Positions 24,730-32,638 of a stretch of DNA of 64,000 bases are shown here, in pieces (position 1 is the stretch's first letter; each line of letters begins with the position of its first letter). The notes under the pieces were generated by a model that saw only the letters and a program-made list of their open reading frames with translations, did not search any database and was not told where the DNA came from. The stretch covers positions 49,703-113,702 of the forward strand of contig QZIR01000017.1 of NCBI GenBank assembly GCA_003604975.1. The letters run 5' to 3'. The translations under genes and the position numbers were made by a program. Source of the stretch: Desulforudis sp. (GTDB taxonomy: Bacteria; Bacillota; Desulfotomaculia; Desulfotomaculales; Desulforudaceae).

Positions 24730-25640
24730 GCCAACCCCAACGCCTTGGGCGCCCCAATCCGGTTAAGGTTGTTCTTTCGCGTGACAAAGATCAACACCGC
24801 AATCGTAAACAGGTATGGCAGCATCTTCAGAAAGTACGGGGAGACGCTGACATCAAGCGTCTGAAGGCGGAACCCCAGAGCGTGAATGCCACCGAAGATG
24901 TAGGACCCGATCAGGGCATTCACCGGGTTCCAGGTCGCAAAGATGACCAGGGCCACGGCAATCCAGCCGCGTCCGGCAACCATGTTCTCCATCCAGGCCG
25001 GGACGTAGGTCAGGGAAAGGTAGGCTCCACCGATTCCGGCCAGCATTCCCCCGATGATCACATACATATAGCGCGTGGCGAATACGTTCACACCTAGGGA
25101 ATCCGCTGCCGCCGGGTTCTCACCCACGGCACGCATGTTCAATCCCGCCCTGGTCCCGAACAACAGGAACCAGAGCAAGGGAACCAGCAGGAAACTCAGG
25201 TAGACCAGGGGATCATTCCGAAAGAGAATCGCACCCAGGAACGGAATTTCGCTCAGTACCGGAACCTCAACCGGGCGAAACGGGTTTGGCAGCGGCATGC
25301 CGATATAGGCTTTACCGATATAAGCACTGAGCCCCGTGCCAAACAGGGTCAGGGCCAGGCCGCTGACCACCTGGTTAGCCTTCAGGCTAACCGTCAGAAA
25401 GGCGTGAATGGAAGCCATCGCCCCGCCCGCGAGCAGAGCCATCAGTACCCCGGCCCAGGGGTTGCCGGTGCTGAGTGCCGCGATAAACCCGGTGACCGCC
25501 CCGACCAGCATCATCCCCTCCACTCCGAGGTTCAGGATGCCGGCCCGTTCACAGACAATCTCGCCCAGGGCCGCGTAGAGGATGGGCGTACCGGCCACCA
25601 CCGCCGTGGCCAGAACGGCGACCAGGAAGTCGTAATTCAC
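24708..25640 (-). CDS. BMP-type nucleoside ABC transporter permease (second subunit)
   Basis: A 310-residue polytopic permease of the BPD_transp_2 family (LGVEGMMLVGAVTGF, GAPKALGLAYD at the end), paired with the longer permease upstream; it matches the shorter permease of RnsCD/YufPQ-type uptake systems. Eight or nine hydrophobic stretches. Start overlaps the upstream stop by 4 bases. In this family the ligand is usually a nucleoside such as guanosine or a purine. Confidence 0.92.
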   Translation of the reverse strand: MNYDFLVAVLATAVVAGTPILYAALGEIVCERAGILNLGVEGMMLVGAVTGFIAALSTGNPWAGVLMALLAGGAMASIHAFLTVSLKANQVVSGLALTLFGTGLSAYIGKAYIGMPLPNPFRPVEVPVLSEIPFLGAILFRNDPLVYLSFLLVPLLWFLLFGTRAGLNMRAVGENPAAADSLGVNVFATRYMYVIIGGMLAGIGGAYLSLTYVPAWMENMVAGRGWIAVALVIFATWNPVNALIGSYIFGGIHALGFRLQTLDVSVSPYFLKMLPYLFTIAVLIFVTRKNNLNRIGAPKALGLAYDREER

Positions 25641-26743
25641 GTGCCCACCTCCTTGCCCTTAACGGTGGTGTCGGGTGGACGGCGCCAACGCAGCCGGTAA
25701 CGCAGCAGAATATCCCCGCCCAGGATAAAGAACAGCACCGAACCTTGAAGCATCGCCACCATTGTCGCCGGTACCCCGCTGGTCTGGACGATGTAGCCTC
25801 CGACCTGCAGTCCGCCGAAGAGGAAGGCCACCAATACGATCGCCAACGGATTCAGCTTGGCCAGCCAGGCAATGATGATCGCCGTGTAACCGTACCCGGG
25901 ACTGAAACCGGGCTGCAGCCGGTGCATCAATCCCGAGACCTCGGCCATACCGGCTAGGCCGCAGACGGCGCCGCTTACGGCCATAACCACGAGGATATTC
26001 CGCGGAATGTTCATCCCGGCAAAGCGGGCCGCGCCCGGGCTGTCGCCAATGACGCGGATCTCATACCCCCACCGGGTCCGGTTAAACACCACCCAAAGGA
26101 CCACGGCAATGGTGAGGCCGAACAGGAGTCCAGCGTGGATCCGGGAATCACCCAGCGTAGGCAGGATCGCTCCGGCCGAAAACTTCGCCGTCAGGGGGAA
26201 GTTGTAGCCCTGGGGGTCCTTCCACGGACCGTAGACCAGGTACTCGACCCAAAGGATGGCCACGTAATTGAGCATCAGGGTGGTAATGATCTCGTTGACC
26301 CCCATATAGGCGCGCGGTAGGGCCGGTATCAGCCCCCACACCCCACCCCCCACACAACCGGCAAAAAACATCAGGGGAAGCAGGAACCAGGCCGGTTGAT
26401 CCGGGAAGTTCAGGGCCACCCAAGTTGCCGCAAAGGCACCCATAAAGAGCTGCCCTTCGCCTCCGATATTCCACAGCTGCATCCGGAACGCGACCGCTAC
26501 GCCCAGACCAGCCAGCATCAGCGGAATGGATTTAACGATCGTCTCCGACAGCCCGTACCGCGTGCCGAAAGCCCGGCTGAACATCTCCATATAGATGGGA
26601 AAGGGGCCCTGCCCGGTAAGCTTTAGGAAAACCGCCCCGACCAGAAGCGCCAGCACTACGGAAATGACCGGCACCAGTACGGCCATGACCGGTGACGGCG
26701 CCGCTCTCTTCTCTAGCGTGATCAGGCCTCCGCCGAACTTCAT
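25637..26743 (-). CDS. BMP-type nucleoside ABC transporter permease (first subunit)
   Basis: A 368-residue BPD_transp_2 permease with the characteristic AFRMQLWNIGGEGQLFMGAF and the EIITTLMLNYVAI segment. Its 4-base overlaps with the ATPase gene and the second permease show a tightly coupled operon. The N-terminus has a cytoplasmic lead of about 20 residues before the first helix. Confidence 0.92.
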   Translation of the reverse strand: MKFGGGLITLEKRAAPSPVMAVLVPVISVVLALLVGAVFLKLTGQGPFPIYMEMFSRAFGTRYGLSETIVKSIPLMLAGLGVAVAFRMQLWNIGGEGQLFMGAFAATWVALNFPDQPAWFLLPLMFFAGCVGGGVWGLIPALPRAYMGVNEIITTLMLNYVAILWVEYLVYGPWKDPQGYNFPLTAKFSAGAILPTLGDSRIHAGLLFGLTIAVVLWVVFNRTRWGYEIRVIGDSPGAARFAGMNIPRNILVVMAVSGAVCGLAGMAEVSGLMHRLQPGFSPGYGYTAIIIAWLAKLNPLAIVLVAFLFGGLQVGGYIVQTSGVPATMVAMLQGSVLFFILGGDILLRYRLRWRRPPDTTVKGKEVGT

Positions 26744-28266
26744 ACCGCTTGTTCCTCCGTTTTGCGGGAACCCATCATCAACAGCCCGATCTCCTCGGCA
26801 TCCGCGCCCGCTGCCGGAAGCACACCGGTGACCGCACCCTCGAAGAGAACGGCGATGTGGTCACTGAGCTTGAATATTTCGTCCAGGTCCTCGGAAATGA
26901 GGAGTACCGCCGTTCCCTGCGCGCGCTGCTCAAGCAACAAGCGGTGTACCGCTTCGGTCGCGGCGATGTCCAGACCACGGACCGGGTAGACGGCCACAAT
27001 CAGCCGCGGCTCCGACGAGATCTCGCGGGCCAACAGCAGGCGCTGCAGGTTCCCCCCGGACATATACTTCACTGGATTGTAAAGGCTGCTGAGGCGGACG
27101 CCGAACCGGCCTATGAGGTCGAGCGCATTGCTCTCGGCCCCCCGGCGGTCCAGAAACGGTCCGCGTGCCATCTTCCGGCGGTATTCCTTTAGGATTAGGT
27201 TGTCTACCGCGTTCAGTCCCGGCACCAGGCCAGCTCCGAGCCGGTCCTCCGGGATGTGGGCAACCCCGCGGTCAATAAACCCACGCGGCCCCTCACCGCT
27301 CATCTCGACGCCGTCCATCAGGATATGGCCGCGGATTACCGGACGCAGGCCGGTGACCACCTCAGACAGTTCACGCTGGCCGTTGCCCGCGACCCCGGCG
27401 ATACCGAGGATTTCCCCCCCGTACACGGTGAGCGAAATGCTCCTTAAGCCCAGCCGCCCGAGGTCATTCAAGGCGTAGACATCCTGAAGATCAAGGACAA
27501 CGTCCTTTTTCCTGGCCGCAGGCTTTTCAACCTTAGAAACTACATCACGTCCAACCATAGCCAAGGCCAGGTCCCGTTCGCTGAATCCACCGCGTTCAAA
27601 CGTAGCCACGGCTTCACCCCGGCACAGTACGGTGACCCGGTCCGCGATTTCCATCACCTCATGGAGTTTGTGGGTGATCACCACCACGGTCCGTCCCTGG
27701 GCGGCCATCTCCCGAATGTTGGCAAATAGCTGCCGGCTTTCCTGGATGGTAAGGACCGCCGTCGGTTCGTCCAGGATCAGGACACTGCATCCGCGGTAAA
27801 GCATTTTGATGATCTCAACCCGCTGCTTCTCCCCGACCGACAGATGCCAGACATAAGCCCGCGGATTCACCGCGAGTCCGTACCCGGAAGAAATCTGGGC
27901 TATTTCCTCCTCAATTGAGGACATGGAGGGGATGAACGGAACGCGTCTGTCGCCCAGGATGACATTCTGAGCAACGGTGAAGGTATCGACAAGTTTGAAG
28001 TGCTGGTGAACCATCCCGACGCCGGCCTTGATTGCGTCGTGCGGAGAGCGGAAATGCACCCGCTGTCCCCCGATGTATATCTCACCTTCATCCGGGCGGT
28101 ACAGTCCGGTGAGCACACTCATCAAGGTGCTCTTACCGGAACCGTTCTCACCCAGCAAGGCGTGGATTTCACCAGGTCTGAGGGTCAGGTCGACCTGATG
28201 ATTCGCCACCACTCCCGGAAAACGCTTGGTAATCCCCTTTAGCTGAACCAGGAACTCCGTACTCAC
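26740..28266 (-). CDS. nucleoside ABC transporter ATP-binding protein (double ABC domain)
   Basis: A 508-residue protein with two ABC cassettes, as in RbsA- and YufO-type ATPases. The first has GENGSGKST, LSVGEKQRVEI and VLILDEPTAVL; the second keeps a degenerate Walker A (GVAGNGQRE) and a signature MSGGNLQRLLLAREI, but VYPVRGLDIAATE replaces the usual Walker B pattern. The GTG at 28266 (AAGGAG 10 bases upstream) is preferred; an in-frame extension of 45 residues has no family counterpart. Permeases follow with 4-base overlaps. Confidence 0.92.
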   Translation of the reverse strand: MSTEFLVQLKGITKRFPGVVANHQVDLTLRPGEIHALLGENGSGKSTLMSVLTGLYRPDEGEIYIGGQRVHFRSPHDAIKAGVGMVHQHFKLVDTFTVAQNVILGDRRVPFIPSMSSIEEEIAQISSGYGLAVNPRAYVWHLSVGEKQRVEIIKMLYRGCSVLILDEPTAVLTIQESRQLFANIREMAAQGRTVVVITHKLHEVMEIADRVTVLCRGEAVATFERGGFSERDLALAMVGRDVVSKVEKPAARKKDVVLDLQDVYALNDLGRLGLRSISLTVYGGEILGIAGVAGNGQRELSEVVTGLRPVIRGHILMDGVEMSGEGPRGFIDRGVAHIPEDRLGAGLVPGLNAVDNLILKEYRRKMARGPFLDRRGAESNALDLIGRFGVRLSSLYNPVKYMSGGNLQRLLLAREISSEPRLIVAVYPVRGLDIAATEAVHRLLLEQRAQGTAVLLISEDLDEIFKLSDHIAVLFEGAVTGVLPAAGADAEEIGLLMMGSRKTEEQAV

Positions 28267-28324
28267 AGGCAGACGGCTCCTTTTTGAATGGATGTATAAA
28301 CCAAAACTCCCGAAAAACATAGGG

Positions 28325-28356
28325 TAGCGCCGGCAGGGACAACCCCGCCGGCGCCC
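28325..28356 (-). terminator. strong hairpin between the binding-protein and ATPase genes
   Basis: GCGCCGGC and GCCGGCGC form a perfect 8-base stem (28327-28334 with 28347-28354) around a 12-base loop. On the minus strand a T-run (GTTTTT) follows only after several bases, so it is likely a leaky terminator or mRNA stabiliser that lets the binding protein be made in excess. Confidence 0.55.
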
Positions 28357-28363
28357 CGTTATC

Positions 28364-28487
28364 TGAGAGGTGGGACGTAATTCACACTTCCCATTTGGCA
28401 CTGGGCGACGAGCCTGGATTAATCCGTATCGGCGTAGCCGATACTACCCGTTCCGACCTCCGACTTCTGACGACCGACCTCTGAATT
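28364..28487. repeat. composite heptad-hairpin intergenic repeat (copy 2)
   Basis: A GAGAGGT-like unit near 28365, a perfect 8-base hairpin GTATCGGC-GTA-GCCGATAC (28426-28444) and five 7-base units (TTCCGAC CTCCGAC TTCTGAC GACCGAC CTCTGAA, 28451-28485) occur in the same order as in copies 1 and 3. It lies between the binding-protein gene and its ATPase gene. Confidence 0.65.
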
Positions 28488-28516
28488 GCCAGGCGAGCTT
28501 GGCGTGGTTTCCTTCA

Positions 28517-29626
28517 CTAGATGGAGCCCTCGACGCCCTCCACGAACCACATCATGTCCAGCATGGCGACGTCGTCCATCACCTGGCCGTCCTGTACCTT
28601 GAGCTCACCCTGCTGGTCCTTGATCGGACCGGTAAACACATCCCAATCGCCGTTCAGGATCAGGGTTTTCTTCTCATCTACCAGGCTCTTAACCTCATCC
28701 GAAACCATCGGGCCAAAAGGAGCGAGACCCACGATACCGTCTGACATCGGACCCCAGTACTGGCTGGAAGTCCAGGTACCGTCCATGACCGCCTTGACCG
28801 TCTCGACATAGTACGGTCCCCAGTTCCAGACTGCCGAAGTCATAACCGCTTTCGGGGCCAGGGCGCTCATGTCGCTGTTGTAGCCGATGCTGAGTTTACC
28901 CTTCTCTTCTGCGGCCTGCTGCGGGCCGGGAGTATCCTGGTGCTGGGCAATCACATCACAGCCGACACTCAATAAGGCGTTGGCCGCGTTCTTTTCCTCA
29001 GCCGGATCATACCAGGTACTCGTCCAGACCACCCTTACCGTAGCGTCCGGATTGGCCTCACGCACACCCAGGGTAAAGGCGTTAATGCCGCGGATAACCT
29101 CGGGAATCGGGTAGGCCGCCACGTAACCAACTTTATTCGTTTCCGTAGCCTTGCCGGCCACCAGACCGCTCAGGTAGCGGGCTTGGTACATCCGACCAAA
29201 GTAGGTGCCGACATTATCGTCTACCTTGTAGCCGGAGCAGTGCAGGAAGGTCACGTCCGGGTACTTGGCCGCGACGTTAATGGTCGGGTCCATAAACCCA
29301 AAACTCGTAGCAAAGATGATCTTGTTGCCGTTTTCGGCAAGCTGGGTCAGGACCCGTTCGGCATCAGCGTCACTGACGTTTTCCACGGTCTCGGTGACCA
29401 CATCAGGAATCTGCTCCATCAGGTACTGCCGACCCTTTTCGTGGGCAAAGGTCCAGCCCGCATCACCGGGTGAACCGAGATAGACGAACCCGACTTTAAC
29501 TTTCTCTCCGCCATCGGGTGATGTACCGCTGTCCGTGCCCCCGCCGCGACCGCAACCAACTACGGTGAGAGCAAAGAAAACCAGTGTCAGAAGCACTAAA
29601 AAAACCTTAAACCCAGGTTTACGCAA
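28517..29626 (-). CDS. BMP-family nucleoside-binding lipoprotein
   Basis: A 369-residue solute-binding lipoprotein of the Bmp/Med/PnrA family. The signal sequence ends in the lipobox VVGC and is followed by a Gly/Ser-rich linker. KVGFVYLGSPGDAGWTFAHE is the canonical start of the mature domain, and ATSFGFMDP, HCSGYK and AAYPIPEVIRGINAFTLG follow the family. TTG 29626 is preferred because GAGGAGG lies 8 bases upstream. It is the first gene of the transporter operon; no purine riboswitch was recognised in the 230 bases upstream. Confidence 0.92.
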   Translation of the reverse strand: MRKPGFKVFLVLLTLVFFALTVVGCGRGGGTDSGTSPDGGEKVKVGFVYLGSPGDAGWTFAHEKGRQYLMEQIPDVVTETVENVSDADAERVLTQLAENGNKIIFATSFGFMDPTINVAAKYPDVTFLHCSGYKVDDNVGTYFGRMYQARYLSGLVAGKATETNKVGYVAAYPIPEVIRGINAFTLGVREANPDATVRVVWTSTWYDPAEEKNAANALLSVGCDVIAQHQDTPGPQQAAEEKGKLSIGYNSDMSALAPKAVMTSAVWNWGPYYVETVKAVMDGTWTSSQYWGPMSDGIVGLAPFGPMVSDEVKSLVDEKKTLILNGDWDVFTGPIKDQQGELKVQDGQVMDDVAMLDMMWFVEGVEGSI

Positions 29627-29894
29627 AATAACTGACCTCCTCAACTTAATCATCGCATCGGACCGAACATTTTCTAAGTTTCCCCGAAACCGTTATGAAT
29701 GCTTACACATCCCCCCTGTCCCCTTAATCTCATCGAGTATGGAATTCCATTCATCTAACAAAAATCCTGCCCCCCATTCCGACAAAAACCGGGGTCAGCT
29801 GACTTTACCGATTAGGATAGCTGGTCTGGTGTAAAAAAGGGGGTTATGATTAAAGGAGGTACAACCCTGTTCCCCCGGAAGGAGTGGTTTGACA

Positions 29895-30764
29895 TTGACC
29901 AACTGGCGCGAGACCATCAAAGAGGAGCTTACGAACGGCAAACTCCGCTGCCTGAAAACGGGCGACCGTTTCCGGTTTGAGTGTCACCCCGACTGCATGG
30001 GGCGGTGCTGCAACCGGGCTGATATCACCATGGACCCGTGGGATGTGGAGAACATGGCCCGGGGGTTGGCCTTGAGTTGTGCCGACTTCGTCGATCAGTA
30101 CGGGGAAATGTATTATGCGGCCGACACCAACTGGCCTACCATGCGCCTGCGCCACGCCGCCCAGGGACCGTGTACCTTTCTGTTGCCGGACGGGCGCTGC
30201 CGGATCTATCCGTACCGTCCCCGTAACTGCCGGGCCTACCCCGTCGGGCGTTCGCTTTATATCGGGCCGGCGGACTCCGCCGGTGTTCAGGCGGTGCAGG
30301 CCGACTACTTCATGCTGAATACACGTGACTTCTGCCTCGGTCCGGGGGCTAACCGTACCTGGACCCTTGATGAATGGCTCAGGGACTCCGACTGCACGGA
30401 TTTCTTCCGCCTTTCTACCGCCCATCTCCGGGTCAAGGCTCTGGCCCGCGACCTACACTACCGGGAGTGGAATCCCGGCTCACCACCGATGCTCCTCTCA
30501 CTCTTCCTTTACGAACCGGACCTGTTGCGTGAGGAGTTTGATATCAGCGAAGGCGACGTCGACCACCGTAATTTCTATTACCGGCGCATGGAAGCGCTGA
30601 AGTTCCTGTTGATCAATCTGGCTGCCGAACAGGGCCACCGGCTGAATGCAGGCGAGGCCGAGGATTCCGGCGAAGTCTGTACCATCGACCAAGCCCGGAT
30701 GACGATGCTGGAGCTGATGGTTGGCTTTCTGAATAATGTGGATAAGCAAGGGTATTCGTGGTAG
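29895..30764 (+). CDS. YkgJ-type cysteine-cluster protein
   Basis: A 289-residue protein with the YkgJ metal-cluster signature: CHPDCMGRCCNR near residue 30, CTFLLPDGRCRIYPYRPRNC and CRAYP near residue 110. This set of cysteines is thought to bind zinc or an iron-sulfur cluster; the reaction is unknown. The C-terminal 120 residues are extra to the core and not recognised. Start is TTG at 29895 (GGAAGGAG 10 bases upstream) or TTG two codons earlier. It overlaps a possible long start of the downstream cyclase gene. Confidence 0.85.
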   Translation: MTNWRETIKEELTNGKLRCLKTGDRFRFECHPDCMGRCCNRADITMDPWDVENMARGLALSCADFVDQYGEMYYAADTNWPTMRLRHAAQGPCTFLLPDGRCRIYPYRPRNCRAYPVGRSLYIGPADSAGVQAVQADYFMLNTRDFCLGPGANRTWTLDEWLRDSDCTDFFRLSTAHLRVKALARDLHYREWNPGSPPMLLSLFLYEPDLLREEFDISEGDVDHRNFYYRRMEALKFLLINLAAEQGHRLNAGEAEDSGEVCTIDQARMTMLELMVGFLNNVDKQGYSW

Positions 30765-30814
30765 AATTCTGTGTCGGCTATTATGACGGCATCAAACCGG
30801 AGAGGATGAGCAGG

Positions 30815-31789
30815 ATGCCGGTCCCCCATTATCCGGGTAGGGACATCAACAGAATGATCGAGAGCTTTCCAGAGGCGGTCCCGGCGTTGGCCCGGCCATC
30901 CCTGGAACTGATGGCCCACGTAATGGATATGACCGCGGACGCCATCCTGCTGGTGGACTTGGAGACAAAGTATATTGTCTACGCCAACAAGTCGGCGATG
31001 AATCTGTACGGTTTCTCCCGAGAAGACCTCCCGTCCATCCGTATTACCGACTTCAGTCCCAAAAAACCGTACCGCATCATCCAGTGGATGAAGCAGGTCT
31101 ACGAGGCTTACCCGTGCTCCCAGTCTTTCCGGACCAGGCACCAGACCAGGGAAGGCAGGATTTTGGAAGTTGATATTTCCGCCAAGTTCATTACCCTTGG
31201 CGGGCGTCCCTGCTTTCTATTTGTGGTGCGGGATCTGTCGAGGACCATCCGCAGTTCCCACCGGCTACGAAGTTCCGTCCAAAAACTGCGGCAAGCCGCT
31301 TTCGTGGACAATCTTACCGGAGCCTGGAACCGCCACTACTTCGTCGAGAAGGTCTTGCCCAGGCTGTCCTGCCCCTGTTCAATGCTGCTTTTGGATATCG
31401 ACCGTTTCAAGCTTTTGAATGACACCTACGGGCACCTGTTCGGAGACGCTGTTCTGGTCCAGTTAGTGGCGATTATCAAGAGCTGCGTCCGTTCCAAGGA
31501 CCCGGTGATTCGCTTCGGCGGCGAGGAATTTCTGATCGTCCTGCCGGACGTCGGCCCCGACCGGTGCTTTGAAGTGGCCGAGCGCATCCGGTTGCAGGTC
31601 TCAGAGCATCGGTTCACGAATAAAGAACTGGAAGCTCACGTCACGGTGAGCATCGGCGCCTTGGCCTGGGATGACCGGTGTCCGCTGGTGATCCCGCAAT
31701 TCATCAATGATCTCCTGCACCAGCTAGACAACCTGCTGTACAAGAGCAAAACCCAAGGGCGCAACCGCACCTCTTTCGGTACGCTATAG
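30815..31789 (+). CDS. PAS-GGDEF diguanylate cyclase
   Basis: A 324-residue soluble signalling enzyme. A PAS domain (about 35-150; MTADAILLVDLETKYIVYAN) is followed by a GGDEF domain with DNLTGAWNRHYF, LLLDIDRFKLLNDTYGH and the active-site motif FGGEEF, so it should make c-di-GMP from GTP. There is no clear RxxD inhibitory site before the motif. ATG 30815 fits GGAGAGG at 9 bases; an in-frame GTG at 30758 overlapping the YkgJ gene is the alternative. No membrane segment is visible. Confidence 0.93.
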   Translation: MPVPHYPGRDINRMIESFPEAVPALARPSLELMAHVMDMTADAILLVDLETKYIVYANKSAMNLYGFSREDLPSIRITDFSPKKPYRIIQWMKQVYEAYPCSQSFRTRHQTREGRILEVDISAKFITLGGRPCFLFVVRDLSRTIRSSHRLRSSVQKLRQAAFVDNLTGAWNRHYFVEKVLPRLSCPCSMLLLDIDRFKLLNDTYGHLFGDAVLVQLVAIIKSCVRSKDPVIRFGGEEFLIVLPDVGPDRCFEVAERIRLQVSEHRFTNKELEAHVTVSIGALAWDDRCPLVIPQFINDLLHQLDNLLYKSKTQGRNRTSFGTL

Positions 31790-31817
31790 ATCCGGGAGTA
31801 ATTGCTGCGGAGAATTG

Positions 31818-31846
31818 GCGAAACGCCCTTTAGCCGGGCGTTTCTC
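31818..31846 (+). terminator. intrinsic terminator after the diguanylate cyclase
   Basis: GAAACGCCC and GGGCGTTTC pair around TTTAGCC, with a short T-rich tail. It may also serve the convergent 58-residue gene, whose stop codon is 4 bases away. Confidence 0.75.
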
Positions 31847-31847
31847 G

Positions 31848-32024
31848 TTACTTGTCAGCCTTTTTCTCGTCGTCTTCCTTCGGGTTGGTCCAGTTGCCGG
31901 TGCCCACTGCCTCCTTGGCTGCTTCCCAAACCCTGCCGGCAACGTTCAAGTCCCGGTCTTTGTTGTCCTCGTTGGCTTCCGGTTCCTCAATACGGTCTTT
32001 GCGCTTACGATCCTTATTAGCCAT
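31848..32024 (-). CDS. 58-residue highly charged small protein
   Basis: MANKDRKRKDRIEEPEANED followed by NKDRDLNVAGRVWEAAKEAV and GTGNWTNPKEDDEKKADK. AGGTGA lies 6 bases before the ATG. It is strongly hydrophilic with one short amphipathic helix (VAGRVWEAAKEAVG), reminiscent in size and style of small sporulation-associated proteins, but it is not a recognised SASP. It stands alone. Confidence 0.72.
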   Translation of the reverse strand: MANKDRKRKDRIEEPEANEDNKDRDLNVAGRVWEAAKEAVGTGNWTNPKEDDEKKADK

Positions 32025-32167
32025 GTATTATCACCTCAGTCCTATGATTTGACCTGAATCCGGTTATTATGCACCGGACCCGGCAGAACAGTTTGGAAAG
32101 CATACCACAATTGAGGTATATTAATGAGAGTCAGAACTCGGCGAAATATGAAAGGGGCGTTTAGGAC

Positions 32168-32455
32168 TTGGCTTTTACGAAGGAAACGATTGTCGGTAAA
32201 CGGATCCTGATCCGGATCTCGCTACTTGACGAGCAGGGTAAGATCGATTCGCGGGTGCAGGTGTACGGCAAAGTGACCGAGTGCACCAATCAGTATATCA
32301 AGGTGATCACGTCACAAGGAGAGGAATTCTTTATCCCGCCCGCCTTCGACCAGATCAAGGCTTCTCCGCCGGAGGCTGTGTACACGATTCGGGAAACAAA
32401 TGAGGAGCTCAAAGACATTGAGGCCGTGGCCGTGCTCACGATGACACCCGCATAA
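32168..32455 (+). CDS. small hypothetical protein (95 aa)
   Basis: A 95-residue soluble protein, KRILIRISLLDEQGKIDSRV near the start and YGKVTECTNQYIKVITSQGE in the middle, suggesting a small beta-barrel (SH3- or Sm-like) fold. The start is TTG 32168 with AAAGGGG upstream. It is a free-standing gene with its own terminator. No family named; confidence rests on codon usage, start site and terminator. Confidence 0.72.
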   Translation: MAFTKETIVGKRILIRISLLDEQGKIDSRVQVYGKVTECTNQYIKVITSQGEEFFIPPAFDQIKASPPEAVYTIRETNEELKDIEAVAVLTMTPA

Positions 32456-32456
32456 A

Positions 32457-32638
32457 CGGAAGTCAGATGTCGGAATTACAGAAGGGATCGCGCATAAGGC
32501 GATCCCTTTATCTCTACTGCACTTAGCTGACGCGGCTAATCCTAACTAGCGACCGACGACCCTGAATCCTTTAGAATTGGCTTTAGCCAATTCCTTCCTA
32601 CCATTCCGACTTCCGACCTCTGACGACTGACTTCCGTT
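32457..32638. repeat. composite heptad-hairpin intergenic repeat (copy 3)
   Basis: Three units CGGAAGT CAGATGT CGGAATT (32457-32477) start just behind a stop codon. After a terminator come a perfect 8-base hairpin GAATTGGC-TTTA-GCCAATTC (32574-32593) and five units TTCCGAC TTCCGAC CTCTGAC GACTGAC TTCCGTT (32604-32638), the last touching the AOR stop codon. Parts and order match copies 1 and 2. Confidence 0.7.
32484..32516 (+). terminator. intrinsic terminator after the 95-residue gene
   Basis: GGGATCGC and GCGATCCC pair around GCATAAG and are followed by TTTAT. It sits inside repeat copy 3. Confidence 0.8.

Noticed and set aside
29654..29890. Purine riboswitch before the nucleoside transporter operon
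   Set aside because: No TATA...AATATGG-type junction or paired loops could be found on the minus strand.
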